Origin: an uncultured Flavobacteriaceae bacterium
Lineage (GTDB): Bacteria > Bacteroidota > Bacteroidia > Flavobacteriales > Flavobacteriaceae
Direction: 5' to 3'
Length of the DNA: 64,000 bases
NCBI GenBank assembly: GCA_947494565.1
Contig: CANLVG010000001.1
Span: forward strand, 62,001 to 126,000
The translations under genes and the position numbers were made by a program. Below, piece by piece: positions 1 through 8,198 of the stretch. Each line of letters opens with the position of its first letter. Within the stretch, counting starts at the first letter, position 1. Under the pieces are notes generated by a model that was not told where the DNA came from, did not search any database, and worked only from the letters and a program-made list of their open reading frames with translations.

Positions 1-484
1 ATTTAAGACCCTTTCAGCCTACGAAACGATAGGAGCACTCCTTTGCTTTGCCACGGCCCTGTACATTTTATTGAATTTTCAAGAGTTAGGTACTTGGTAT
101 TTAAAGGCTTGCGGTGCGTTCACATTGGGTTTTCTTACCGTATTTCCCATATTGATCCTTAGGGCGCTCCACCGTATTCAACGCTTGAATATTTTAGATA
201 AGAACTATAAAGAGACCCTAATCGGTTATACCAAGGCGAAAACCTATTTGTTACGATTGCAGCAGGTCTCCATAGCTGCGAGCTTTTTTGTGATGTTCGC
301 TGTGGCCGCCGTTTTTTCGAAACTATGGTCCAACAAGGATTTTTTCATGATAGACCGAGATCTATGGTCTTACGTGGTTATTGGCTTTGCCGTACTGTTT
401 GTGGTATTCATTTCGCGATGGGGGTATCGCCATTACCGGCGGATCACCAACTCGGCAGAAGCCGTTTTAAGTGAATTGGAGTAG
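1..484 (+). CDS. Multi-pass membrane protein, 5' end outside window
   Basis: The reading frame is open from base 2 to the stop at 482-484, so the start lies before the window. The TTG at 71 is an internal codon and should not be taken as the start. The visible part has about four hydrophobic segments: one encoded by bases 29-73, then LKACGAFTLGFLTVFPILIL, SIAASFFVMFAVAAVF and SYVVIGFAVLFVVFI. Short charged loops and a hydrophilic tail ending in SELE follow. I recognise no catalytic motif or family. It is a probable inner-membrane protein of unknown role. The gene is followed 47 bases later by the DUF3052 gene on the same strand. Confidence 0.7.
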   Translation, partial: FKTLSAYETIGALLCFATALYILLNFQELGTWYLKACGAFTLGFLTVFPILILRALHRIQRLNILDKNYKETLIGYTKAKTYLLRLQQVSIAASFFVMFAVAAVFSKLWSNKDFFMIDRDLWSYVVIGFAVLFVVFISRWGYRHYRRITNSAEAVLSELE

Positions 485-531
485 ACAGAGCGCTCTGCTC
501 TAAAATGAGTATTTTATCGTAAATTGTGGGT

Positions 532-945
532 ATGGGCACAATAGGTTATTCAGGCACACCCTTAGCAAAAAAACTCGGTATCAAAGCGGGGTATACCGTG
601 GTCTTGTTCAATGAGCCCAAGCATTATTTGGGGCTCTTTGCCGATATGCCCGAGGTGATGTACGTCGCAGGAAATGAACCGGAGTCCGTTGATTTTATCC
701 ATTTGTTTTGTACGACCAAAGCGGATTTTGAGCGACAGTCGCTAGAAGTAAAGCCAGCTTTGAAAATGACCGGAATGTTATGGGTAAGCTGGCCTAAGGG
801 CAGTTCAAAGATCGAAACCGATCTGGGGCGTGATTACATTCGGACGTACCTCTTGGACAATGGTTTGGTCGATGTTAAAGTCTGTGCTGTTGATAAAGAT
901 TGGAGCGGACTGAAATTCATGTACCGCATTAAGGATCGAAAATAG
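532..945 (+). CDS. DUF3052 family protein
   Basis: The opening GYSGTPLAKKLGIKAG is characteristic of the DUF3052 family of small cytosolic proteins of unknown function. The protein is about 137 residues, usual for the family. A GTG at 526 is in frame, but the ATG at 532 places the conserved GYSGTP motif at the expected distance and is preferred. There is no signal peptide or membrane segment. The family tail (KDWSGLKFMYRIKDRK) is intact, so the gene looks complete. Function is not established and the neighbours do not suggest one. Confidence 0.85.
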   Translation: MGTIGYSGTPLAKKLGIKAGYTVVLFNEPKHYLGLFADMPEVMYVAGNEPESVDFIHLFCTTKADFERQSLEVKPALKMTGMLWVSWPKGSSKIETDLGRDYIRTYLLDNGLVDVKVCAVDKDWSGLKFMYRIKDRK

Positions 946-1010
946 GGTGTTGCGATTCACCCTATTAGTAAATTTGTATTTTTAAACCGTAATCCTTCAA
1001 CCGACCTTCG

Positions 1011-3368
1011 ATGACACCAGCTGCTTTTTATCGCCTTTTCTTGCTTTTTCTTTTTATAGCCTCTTGTAAAACAACAGAGGATAAAGAGGGTTCGATCGAA
1101 ATGGAGGGCCTCACTTCACCGGTGGAAATCCTGAGGGATAAGTGGGGCGTGAACCATATCTATGCAGGGAATCAACACGACCTATTCTTTACTCAGGGCT
1201 ACGCTGCGGCCAAAGACCGCCTTTTTCAATTTGAGATTTGGCGAAGACAGGCTACGGGGACCGTCGCGGAAATTTTAGGCCCTGACGAACTCCAACGGGA
1301 TATCGGAACCCGCTTATTTCAGTTTCGGGGCGATTTGGAAGAAGAATTGAATCACTACCATCCACAAGGCTCGGAAATCATCCATGCCTACACGGAAGGG
1401 GTCAACGCCTACATCTCCGAGATTTTGAAGACGCCCGAAAAACTTCCTTTGGAATTTAAGGTTTTGGACATCCAACCGGGAAAGTGGACTCCCGATGTCG
1501 TTATTTCAAGGCATCAGGGACTGAAAGGAAACGTCAATAGGGAGCTACAATACGGAATGGCCGTTGCAAGAATAGGAGAGGAGAAGGTCAAAGAACTCAT
1601 GTGGTTTCATCCCAACGATCCCAATATTACCTTGGACCCCAAAATAGATGCGAATTTGCTTTCCGAGGATATTTTGGCCGTCCATAAGGCGTATGCCACC
1701 GGGGTCACTTTTGAAGAACGGGATATCGACAAGGATTATTTAGATGATGGCAGCAACAATTGGGTGCTCACTGGGTCTAAAACCGCCAGTGGGGCGCCTA
1801 TGTTGGCCAATGATCCACACCGTCGCGTGGCCTTGCCCTCTTTACGATATAGTGTGCATTTAGTAGCCCCAGGATGGAATGTTATAGGTGGGGGCGAGCC
1901 GGAAATCCCAGGTGTGTCCATAGGTCATAACGAATATGGGGCATGGGGCCTCACCATATTCAGAACGGACGGCGAAGATCTTTATGTCTATGATTTGAAC
2001 CCCGAAAATCTTGCTCAATACAACTACAAAGGGGAATGGGTATCCATGACTGAAATCGAAGATGAAATCAAGGTGAAGGGGCAAGTTCCGGTCAAGACCA
2101 CCTTGCGCTATACGGTTCACGGACCTGTGACCTATATCGATTCGGTGAACCAGAAGGCCTATGCCGTCAAATGCGCTTGGCTTGAGCAAGGCGGGGCACC
2201 GTATTTGGCCTCGCTTCGGATGGATCAATCCAAGACCTGGGAAGAATTCAGGGAAGCATGCACATATAGTAATATTCCCGCTGAAAATATGATATGGGCC
2301 GATACGAACGGTAATATCGGTTGGCAGGCCGTTGGTATTACGCCCATACGAAAGACCCATAGTGGTCTGGTACCCGTGCCTGGTGATGGCAGTCATGATT
2401 GGAATGGCTATTTACCTATTGAAAAACGACCGAATAGCTACAACCCGGCAAAAGGTTTTTTGGCCACTGCTAATGAGGATGTGACACCAAAGGACTACGC
2501 GTATCAAGAAACGTTGAACTACATCTGGGCTGACTCTTATCGCGGGCAGCGCATTGCTGAAGTACTTTCCGAGGACAAACCGTTCACAATAGACGACATG
2601 GTTACGCTGCAATCCGATTATTTTTCGGTTCCGGCAAGGACCTTGGTACCGCTACTTAAGCAGGTCGAGACAAAAACAACGCTTGCCAAGGAAGCCAAGA
2701 ACATGCTATTGGATTGGAACTATGTATTAAGCGAGGAGGCCATTGGTGCTGCCGTTTATGCAATGTGGGAACGCGTTGTGCGCGAAGAAGCGGAAGCGGC
2801 TTTTGTGCCCAAGGAAGTAGCGGGGTTGATATCGCTCCAGTTGGAAAAAATAAATATGTGGTTAGTGTCCAAGGGAACGGCGTTTGGACCTGATTTTAAA
2901 AAACTGGACAAAACTGAATTCTTGCAAAGGACGTTTGATCGAACCATCGATAGGCTCGAAGAAAAACTAGGGTCGGATATCAAAAAATGGCAGTACGGAC
3001 AGGCCAAGTTCAAACATACCACGATGAAAAATGCCTTGTCTCCATTTATAGGGGATAGCCTACGTGCCGTAGTTGATTTAGAGGTATTACCGCGTGGCGG
3101 GAATAGTTTTACACCCAATTCTACCGGAAACAATGATAATCAGATCAGTGGGGCCACCTTTAAGTTTATCACCGATCTCGGTGATTGGGATAAGGCCTTG
3201 ATGATCAATTCGCCAGGTCAATCCGAAGATGTACAAAGCCCCTATTATGACAATCTCTTTGAACTATGGGCCCAGAATGACTATTTTCCGGCGTATTTTT
3301 CCAGAGAAAAAATAAACGGGGTCACCCAAGAAAAGACACTTCTTGTTCCTAAAAATGAAAAGGATTAA
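1011..3368 (+). CDS. Penicillin acylase family lipoprotein (Ntn hydrolase)
   Basis: A 785-residue amidohydrolase of the penicillin G acylase/acyl-homoserine lactone acylase family. The N-terminus is a lipoprotein signal with lipobox IASC and Cys19 as the acylated residue. The alpha-chain part (about 30-230) contains the family's DRLFQFE motif. The catalytic serine of the autocatalytic Ntn fold is Ser248 in DGSNNW. Beta-chain motifs include LANDPH, NENMIWAD-like and the late GGNSFTPNST/GNNDNQISGA segment. It should process itself between Gly247 and Ser248 in the periplasm and hydrolyse N-acyl amide bonds. The substrate (AHL, beta-lactam or acyl-amino acid) cannot be told from sequence. Its stop codon shares four bases with the stop of the convergent GntR gene. 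Confidence 0.93.
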   Translation: MTPAAFYRLFLLFLFIASCKTTEDKEGSIEMEGLTSPVEILRDKWGVNHIYAGNQHDLFFTQGYAAAKDRLFQFEIWRRQATGTVAEILGPDELQRDIGTRLFQFRGDLEEELNHYHPQGSEIIHAYTEGVNAYISEILKTPEKLPLEFKVLDIQPGKWTPDVVISRHQGLKGNVNRELQYGMAVARIGEEKVKELMWFHPNDPNITLDPKIDANLLSEDILAVHKAYATGVTFEERDIDKDYLDDGSNNWVLTGSKTASGAPMLANDPHRRVALPSLRYSVHLVAPGWNVIGGGEPEIPGVSIGHNEYGAWGLTIFRTDGEDLYVYDLNPENLAQYNYKGEWVSMTEIEDEIKVKGQVPVKTTLRYTVHGPVTYIDSVNQKAYAVKCAWLEQGGAPYLASLRMDQSKTWEEFREACTYSNIPAENMIWADTNGNIGWQAVGITPIRKTHSGLVPVPGDGSHDWNGYLPIEKRPNSYNPAKGFLATANEDVTPKDYAYQETLNYIWADSYRGQRIAEVLSEDKPFTIDDMVTLQSDYFSVPARTLVPLLKQVETKTTLAKEAKNMLLDWNYVLSEEAIGAAVYAMWERVVREEAEAAFVPKEVAGLISLQLEKINMWLVSKGTAFGPDFKKLDKTEFLQRTFDRTIDRLEEKLGSDIKKWQYGQAKFKHTTMKNALSPFIGDSLRAVVDLEVLPRGGNSFTPNSTGNNDNQISGATFKFITDLGDWDKALMINSPGQSEDVQSPYYDNLFELWAQNDYFPAYFSREKINGVTQEKTLLVPKNEKD

Positions 3369-4000
3369 AGCACCTCTAGCAATTGTTTTTGAATATAGTC
3401 TAAAATCAACATCCAATTCATTTTTAGCACTAGGGCAGCGGTGGGCACATTGTCGTCCTCAATTGCCGATATGATCGCATCGTGTTGGTTGTCCGATTTA
3501 GAATACAAAAGATCATCCGCCATAAACTCACGTTCGTAAAAGAAGATCCGTATTTTCAGGTCCTCGAGAATACGTTGTGCCAGGGTATTTTTGTAATTCT
3601 TGGTTAAGAGGCGATGAAACTCCAATTTCGCACTTATGCGTGAAATCGTATCCTCTGCATTTTTGAAAACGCTTTGCTGATTTTTAAGGTTAAGGATAGC
3701 GGCCTCATCAAAAGTCGAATTTTCAATGGCAAGCACTTCAAGGTCGGCTACCAGATCGTAGAGATCCTGGGCTTCCTTCAAACTCAATTCTGAAATAATA
3801 AACCCGCGATTTGGTATCGCCGTGATAATACGGCTTTGCTGTAGCTGAGTCAATGCCTCACGTATGGGAGTGACACTGACATCCAATTGTCTGGCAAGGG
3901 CCGCTAAATTAATGGTCTGACCCTCTTGCAAATTCCCCATTCGCATTTCCTGCAACAGATGTTCACGCACTTGGTCCCTGAAAATGGTCTTTTTGATCAT
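3365..4000 (-). CDS. GntR family regulator, FadR subfamily (FCD domain)
   Basis: A 211-residue transcription factor. The winged helix-turn-helix occupies about residues 1-65, with the recognition segment ARQLDVSVTPIREAL typical of GntR proteins. An all-helical FCD ligand-binding domain fills about residues 75-205, with a metal-site pattern of Asp and His residues. The frame extends upstream to 4090, but the ATG at 4000 starts exactly where the family starts and is preferred. A 12-bp perfect palindrome with the FadR-type TNGT-NN-ACNA pattern lies 17 bases upstream, suggesting autoregulation. The regulated pathway and ligand are unknown. The gene is convergent with the acylase gene. Confidence 0.9.
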   Translation of the reverse strand: MIKKTIFRDQVREHLLQEMRMGNLQEGQTINLAALARQLDVSVTPIREALTQLQQSRIITAIPNRGFIISELSLKEAQDLYDLVADLEVLAIENSTFDEAAILNLKNQQSVFKNAEDTISRISAKLEFHRLLTKNYKNTLAQRILEDLKIRIFFYEREFMADDLLYSKSDNQHDAIISAIEDDNVPTAALVLKMNWMLILDYIQKQLLEVL

Positions 4001-4016
4001 TGCCCCAATATAGTAT

Positions 4017-4028
4017 ATCGTATACGAT
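4017..4028. promoter_or_regulatory. Palindromic operator of the GntR/FadR regulator
   Basis: ATCGTATACGAT is a perfect 12-bp palindrome just upstream of the regulator's start codon. Operators of the FadR subfamily follow TNGT-N(2-3)-ACNA, and TCGTATACGA fits with a two-base centre. The site lies where RNA polymerase would bind for the minus-strand gene, so it probably mediates negative autoregulation. This is inferred from position and pattern only. Confidence 0.6.
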
Positions 4029-4129
4029 TTATAACGTATGTTGAACCAAAAAATTACCATGAAACCCGTTAATTCTGTAGTACGAATCACTATCGAGTGG
4101 GTTACAGACCAAAAAATAGGGCGAAGAAC

Positions 4130-4160
4130 TTGTGTGAACGGCGCTATCGACCTATATTTG
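4130..4160 (+). promoter_or_regulatory. Bacteroidota-type promoter upstream of cold-shock gene
   Basis: A TTG (4130-4132) and the exact -7 box TATATTTG (4153-4160) are separated by 20 bases, matching the sigma-ABfr/sigA promoter layout of Bacteroidota. Transcription would start near 4166, leaving about 165 bases of leader before the cold-shock gene at 4330. Nothing else in 4001-4329 looks coding. Confidence 0.55.
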
Positions 4161-4329
4161 AGTTAAGCATAATTGACACGAGACAGCATTGCTCTCAAGG
4201 TTATTGTCAAAACTGGATTCGCACTTAGGTAATTCGATTGTATAGTCTTTTCCCACTAGTCCTTTTCAAATTTCAATGACTTCCCTTATGTGGAAAGCAA
4301 ATACAACTAAAAAAACAGATTGATTTTAT

Positions 4330-4782
4330 ATGGCTAGAGCTCAAGAAACCTATGGTAAAAAGGAACGTGAAAAGAAACGTTTAAAGAAAAGGGAAGAAAA
4401 AGCAAAAAAGAAAGCGGAACGTCAAGCAAACTCCAAAAGTGGCGCTTCCTTAGAGGATATGTTGGTGTACGTAGATGAAAATGGACACTTTACGGATGTC
4501 CCGCCTGACCCTACCAAAAAGGTTAAAGTAGACGCTGAAAGCATCGTATTGGGTATTCCCAAAAAAGAAGAGCAGGAAGAAGAAGATCCGATCCGAAATG
4601 GAAGGGTCGCTTTCTTTGATACTTCAAAAGGCTTTGGTTTTATTACCGATTCTGAGAACCAAGAGAAGTATTTTGTCCATGTAAGTGGTCTTATCGATGA
4701 AATCATGGAGAGCGATAAGGTGAGCTTTGAGCTTGAAAAAGGCATGAAGGGCATGAATGCCGTTCGCGTTAAAAAAATATAA
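4330..4782 (+). CDS. Cold-shock domain protein with lysine-rich N-terminus
   Basis: A 150-residue protein. Residues 1-40 are dominated by Lys, Arg and Glu (repeats of KKR/EKA), giving a basic, probably disordered or helical RNA-binding tail. Residues about 88-150 are a cold-shock OB fold with RNP1 (KGFGFI, residues 100-105) and RNP2 (YFVHVS, 114-119), both intact. This layout is common in flavobacteria and differs from the 65-70-residue single-domain CspA type. It likely acts as an RNA chaperone or translation factor. A promoter about 165 bases upstream would give a long leader, as in many cold-shock mRNAs. Confidence 0.9.
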   Translation: MARAQETYGKKEREKKRLKKREEKAKKKAERQANSKSGASLEDMLVYVDENGHFTDVPPDPTKKVKVDAESIVLGIPKKEEQEEEDPIRNGRVAFFDTSKGFGFITDSENQEKYFVHVSGLIDEIMESDKVSFELEKGMKGMNAVRVKKI

Positions 4783-5051
4783 TCGCAATATCTAGTCCTA
4801 TTTCATAAACCACTTCCCCTTTTTATGTACCCTAGCAGGTGTTTATCTTGTGGGCCTACTTAAGGCTCCACGAAACAGAGCGACCGACCCGCAGTAGCAT
4901 TTTTTGGTTATATTTAAAAATTGCTATGAATATCCACAGTTTTATAACGCTTGCGAAATTTCATATATTTTGAGGTAGTTGCGGGTACAAACAGTTCAAA
5001 AAAGGCATTCATTGCAATTTTAGCTACTGGTCTACGACCAAAACTAAGACT

Positions 5052-6290
5052 ATGAAAATGTCGATTACTTTTCAATCGTTGCGTCGGACGATTGTATGGA
5101 TAGTTGTTCTGACCTGTATATCAAGTGTTGCTCAGACACCTGATTGTACCCTCTTGTCCTTACCTGCGGATGGAAGCACCGACATACCCGTCGATGTCGT
5201 TTTAGAATGGCCGGCGTCCGCGAATGCCACGGGTTATCGATTGACCATTGGACGATCACCGGGAGGAAACGATGTTTTAGACGATTTCGATGTCGGCAAT
5301 GTTACCATGTATAGACCCGATGGCAACCTCCCTTCCCTAAGATTGCTTTATGTGACTATAGTGCCCTATAACGCTACGGACGAAAACACCTCCTGCGCCG
5401 AAACAAGTTTTACCACGAGAAGCTCCGGTTTGCCTCGGTGTACCGAAATCATAAATCCGTTCGATGGTACAGAACTTGTCCCTGTAAATCAAAACATCAC
5501 CTGGATTCGTGATTTTAACGCCACGGGCTATTTAATGACCATTAGGATTAAAGATCCCAACGGCATTTTTTTACTTAATGAAGTCGAGGTTGGTAATGGT
5601 ACCAACTTCAAGCCGCCTGATTTTGAGCCTAGAACGAAGTATTATGTAAAAGTCATTCCATTTAATGATGAAGGAAGGGCTGAAGATTGCGGATTCATCA
5701 GCTTTACCACAGGCGATGGTCCACCAGGACCAGAGTGCCCGGTACTCACCCTGCCCATGAACAATGCCATTGGAGTCAGCCCAAGTACCCGTATAGCGTG
5801 GGAAGAAGTGGATGATGTAGACGGGTATCAGGTAACTATAGGAACCACCAGCGGTGGCGGTGATATCGTTAATAATCTAGATGTAGGAAATATAGATTTC
5901 ATTACGTTGGAAGATGAACTTCCTAAAGGCGCGCGTATTTATGTCAAAATCAACTCCTATAGCGATGGATTGAGTTCTCAATCTTGCCCAATCAGTTCAT
6001 TTGTAGTGGAGCTTATTTCCTCAGATGCACTGAAAAGATTGGTGCCCACATTTTTCACTCCCAATAACGATGGCTTCAACGATACGTGGGCCATAAATCA
6101 AATCGAGGATATCACGGTGCAAAAAGTATCTATTTTTAATCGATTTGGTATGCTGGTCAAGCAAATGGAAGGTCGGCAGGTGTGGGATGGCACCCTGAAT
6201 GGAAAGACTTTACCCTCAGATTCCTATTGGTATGAATTAGACCTATTGAACGCACCAAAGGTCAAGGGATACTTTTTGTTGAAGCGATAA
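5052..6290 (+). CDS. Secreted repeat protein with T9SS type B sorting domain
   Basis: A 412-residue exported protein. An N-terminal Sec signal (about residues 1-27, ending VAQ) precedes three related beta-sandwich repeats of about 90 residues each (about 30-125, 125-220, 225-320). Each repeat shares a GY-x-(L/M/V)TIG/R core and a late C-x-x-x-SF(T/V) segment, which resembles fibronectin type III domains. Residues about 328-412 form the gliding-motility-associated C-terminal domain (FFTPNNDGFNDTW ... FNRFGMLV ... WDGT), the signal for the type IX secretion system, type B. The product is probably a cell-surface or secreted binding or adhesive protein. Its ligand is unknown. Confidence 0.9.
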   Translation: MKMSITFQSLRRTIVWIVVLTCISSVAQTPDCTLLSLPADGSTDIPVDVVLEWPASANATGYRLTIGRSPGGNDVLDDFDVGNVTMYRPDGNLPSLRLLYVTIVPYNATDENTSCAETSFTTRSSGLPRCTEIINPFDGTELVPVNQNITWIRDFNATGYLMTIRIKDPNGIFLLNEVEVGNGTNFKPPDFEPRTKYYVKVIPFNDEGRAEDCGFISFTTGDGPPGPECPVLTLPMNNAIGVSPSTRIAWEEVDDVDGYQVTIGTTSGGGDIVNNLDVGNIDFITLEDELPKGARIYVKINSYSDGLSSQSCPISSFVVELISSDALKRLVPTFFTPNNDGFNDTWAINQIEDITVQKVSIFNRFGMLVKQMEGRQVWDGTLNGKTLPSDSYWYELDLLNAPKVKGYFLLKR

Positions 6291-6389
6291 CCCAAATGGT
6301 TGGCCATTTCATACGTTTAAAAAGGACTTTCTTCCAAAAGATCTCGCCACTAACCAGTAGCGGTTTCCGCCTAAAAACCTTAAAGTCAC

Positions 6390-6418
6390 ACCGAAAAGTG
6401 CCGTTCATCGGTTTTTTT
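6390..6418 (+). terminator. Probable intrinsic terminator after the T9SS gene
   Basis: A short stem ACCGA/TCGGT (6390-6394 with 6408-6412) is followed directly by seven thymines on the plus strand. It lies about 100 bases after the T9SS gene stop. The stem is short, so support is moderate. Confidence 0.45.
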
Positions 6419-6516
6419 GTTAAAATCTTGGTTTACAGTGTTGAATGCATGAAGATAAAGCACTAAAACTAACTTGTACGCGTTTTGGGAAGTAGTATAA
6501 CCCAAAATTTTTTACA

Positions 6517-7323
6517 ATGAACAAACCAATGCGTGCTACTGCAAAAGCACTACTTTTAAGTGGAGTGCTTGCTTTCACATTTAGCTGTGACAAGGATAAT
6601 GAGGACAACCCAATTGACTTAAATCAGAAAGTGACTACTACTGAAGTACAGACTATTTTAGAAACAGATGAGTTTTCAAGTGCTGCTGATGGGGTGATTA
6701 CCGATATCTTCGATCAAGGATCGGCAAAGTACTCGTCTAAAAACGAAGATTGCTACGCGACCACATTCACGGATACTGGCTTCACGGTGACTTTTGACAA
6801 TTGTACCGTTGAAGAAGGAGAAGAGGAATTGAATGGAGTTCTGACCGTTACCTATAAGGAAGGGGAGGAGTCTACCGCATTTATGGCCACGTATACTAAC
6901 CTCAGCGTAGGAGAATATGTAATTAACGGTACTCGTAGCTTCACCATGAACGGAAATGGAGAAAATGAGAATGTTTCGTTCACTATAGTAAGCGATATGA
7001 GCATCAAATTGGCGGATGGTTCGGTTATTGAAGAAGCAGGAACTAAAACCTTCGCAATTCTATTTGACTTTGAAAATTTTGCCAATAGTGCATTGACCAT
7101 TGCCGGTGACTGGACCGTTAAAGCAGATGGTCAGACGTATACCGTACGGGTTTCGTCCGATTTAATCGCGAACTTCGGTTGTGAATATGTCGGTAAAGGG
7201 GTGATGGCCTTAGCTAAAAATGGACTTGAAGTGGTCATTGATTTTGGTGATGGTACCTGCGATGAGATGGCCGATATGACGTATCCTGATGGAACGAAAG
7301 AAGAGATTTCACTAAAAGACTAA
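6517..7323 (+). CDS. Lipoprotein of unknown function
   Basis: A 268-residue protein with a lipoprotein signal whose lipobox is TFSC (Cys24). The mature part is acidic and built of short beta-strand stretches rich in Thr, Asn and Gly, such as GFTVTFDNCT and FTMNGNG. It contains two Cys-containing segments (NEDCYATTF, FGCEYVGK) and a final DFGDGTCDEMADMTYPDG block. The pattern resembles flavobacterial all-beta surface lipoproteins, but I cannot assign a named family. A strong two-way terminator follows at 7351-7386. Confidence 0.8.
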   Translation: MNKPMRATAKALLLSGVLAFTFSCDKDNEDNPIDLNQKVTTTEVQTILETDEFSSAADGVITDIFDQGSAKYSSKNEDCYATTFTDTGFTVTFDNCTVEEGEEELNGVLTVTYKEGEESTAFMATYTNLSVGEYVINGTRSFTMNGNGENENVSFTIVSDMSIKLADGSVIEEAGTKTFAILFDFENFANSALTIAGDWTVKADGQTYTVRVSSDLIANFGCEYVGKGVMALAKNGLEVVIDFGDGTCDEMADMTYPDGTKEEISLKD

Positions 7324-7350
7324 ATAACAAAGGCATCAGTTCTTTCGAAT

Positions 7351-7386
7351 AAAAAGGCCCGACATTTTAATGCCGGGCCTTTTTTT
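7351..7386. terminator. Bidirectional intrinsic terminator
   Basis: A GC-rich hairpin (AGGCCCGACA at 7355-7364 pairing with TGCCGGGCCT at 7371-7380, one mismatch) has an A run before it and a T run after it. It can therefore terminate transcription on both strands. It would end the lipoprotein gene on the plus strand and the micro-ORF group at 7408-7825 on the minus strand. This is itself evidence that something is transcribed from the minus strand here. Confidence 0.85.
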
Positions 7387-7407
7387 GATGTAACTGGTAT
7401 TCGAATA

Positions 7408-7494
7408 CTATCGATAACGCCTTTTGGAATTCCAAATCCGTGTTTTTGATGATTCAAATACTTCTCTTGATTGATGATCGCTTTTAGTTTCCAT
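7408..7494 (-). CDS. Micro-ORF C, 28 residues, WN[ST]xRxY peptide family
   Basis: ATG at 7494 to TAG at 7408. The peptide begins METKSDHQSRE and ends IWNSKRRYR. Its last part is almost identical to micro-ORF B upstream: the eight residues IWNSKRRY are shared. In the DNA these eight codons differ only at silent positions (ATT/ATC, TCC/AGC, AGG/AGA, CGT/CGA, TAT/TAC), as expected for a translated, conserved peptide. It carries no signal peptide, Cys or double-Gly leader. It lies last in a three-member tandem group read toward the terminator at 7351-7386. Function is unknown. Confidence 0.55.
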   Translation of the reverse strand: METKSDHQSREVFESSKTRIWNSKRRYR

Positions 7495-7571
7495 GCTGTT
7501 CGTTTTTTGGGGACCTACGGGGTTAGGCAGATTGATGATGATTGATTTGATTGATGTTAAAGGGATACGAT

Positions 7572-7658
7572 CTAGCTGTATCGTCTTTTGCTATTCCAGA
7601 TATCGCTTTTAGAAATTTCCGATGTCCGTCTTACTTGGTACTTGTTCAAGGTTTCCAT
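7572..7658 (-). CDS. Micro-ORF B, 28 residues, WN[ST]xRxY peptide family
   Basis: ATG at 7658 to TAG at 7572. The peptide begins METLNKYQVRR and ends IWNSKRRYS, the same length as micro-ORF C and sharing Met-Glu-Thr, Gln8, Arg10 and the IWNSKRRY end. The bases just before the start (CAAAAAATAAGCATC) nearly repeat those before micro-ORF A (CAAAAAATAATCATC), suggesting a common translation-initiation context. The peptide is basic and aromatic. No modification enzyme or transporter gene is adjacent. Paralogy with C, with only silent differences in the shared block, is the main support. Confidence 0.55.
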   Translation of the reverse strand: METLNKYQVRRTSEISKSDIWNSKRRYS

Positions 7659-7702
7659 GATGCTTATTTTTTGAACCTGATGATCAGGTAGATTGATGAT
7701 TG

Positions 7703-7825
7703 TTAAAACGTTACTGTGGTTCTTTTAGTTTCGATTTTATGGTCATACCATCTATCGGTATTCCAACCAAAACCTATTCTATAATATAATTCGGGACGTA
7801 ATTGATGTTTGTGTAATTTTTTCAT
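7703..7825 (-). CDS. Micro-ORF A, 40 residues, WN[ST]xRxY peptide family
   Basis: ATG at 7825 to TAA at 7703, 40 codons. It begins MKKLHKHQLRPE, keeping Gln8 and Arg10 of the two 28-residue peptides. It contains GWNTDRWYD, which aligns with IWNSKRRY to give a family motif W-N-[ST]-x-R-x-Y, followed by a longer tail (DHKIETKRTTVTF). It is the first of the group on the minus strand and shares the CAAAAAATAATCATC leader with B. It is basic and aromatic, with no signal peptide. It is more divergent than B and C, so its membership is less certain. Confidence 0.5.
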   Translation of the reverse strand: MKKLHKHQLRPELYYRIGFGWNTDRWYDHKIETKRTTVTF

Positions 7826-7915
7826 GATGATTATTTTTTGATACAGCTACTGAGCGCTATATGAGATTGTTTCTAATTGACTTACAACTAAAAGACGACG
7901 CAGTATTTATTTTGT

Positions 7916-7944
7916 TACAGTACTATGCATAAAAAGGTACTGTA
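7916..7944. promoter_or_regulatory. Inverted repeat upstream of the micro-ORF group
   Basis: TACAGTAC (7916-7923) and GTACTGTA (7937-7944) form perfect 8-bp arms around a 13-base centre, about 90 bases upstream of micro-ORF A on the minus strand. GTATTTATT flanks occur on both sides. It could be an operator or an RNA hairpin. No exact TAnnTTTG box was found beside it. The rest of 7830-8198 is AT-rich and shows no convincing gene. Confidence 0.35.
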
Positions 7945-8198
7945 TTTATTAAAATTTAACATTTTCAAAATCTATAATTTATTTAAAATATTGATTATGA
8001 GATAGTTGAATAAAATGTGTATTTCTACGATTTAACATTTATTTCCGTAATATCTTTTCTGAAGAGCTCATATTTAGTACTAATGGCAATGAAATAGGGG
8101 AGAACCCAACCCCTAGATGACCATACATCGATTTCTGTAGTACTTTGAAAATAAGTTGTTCAAAATGGTGTTATACTGTTACCTCTAATTAATGTCCT

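Noticed and set aside
71-73. TTG as start of the first gene
   Set aside because: The frame is open to the window edge and the upstream codons encode a membrane segment, so the true start is outside.
1860-2396. 178-codon ORF antisense to the acylase gene
   Set aside because: It lies wholly inside a well-supported gene, and no family, signal or promoter supports it.
7541-7560. GATTGATGATGATTGATTTG-type short repeats as a regulatory array
   Set aside because: They are simple low-complexity GATT/GATG strings in the leaders of the micro-ORFs and occur only locally.
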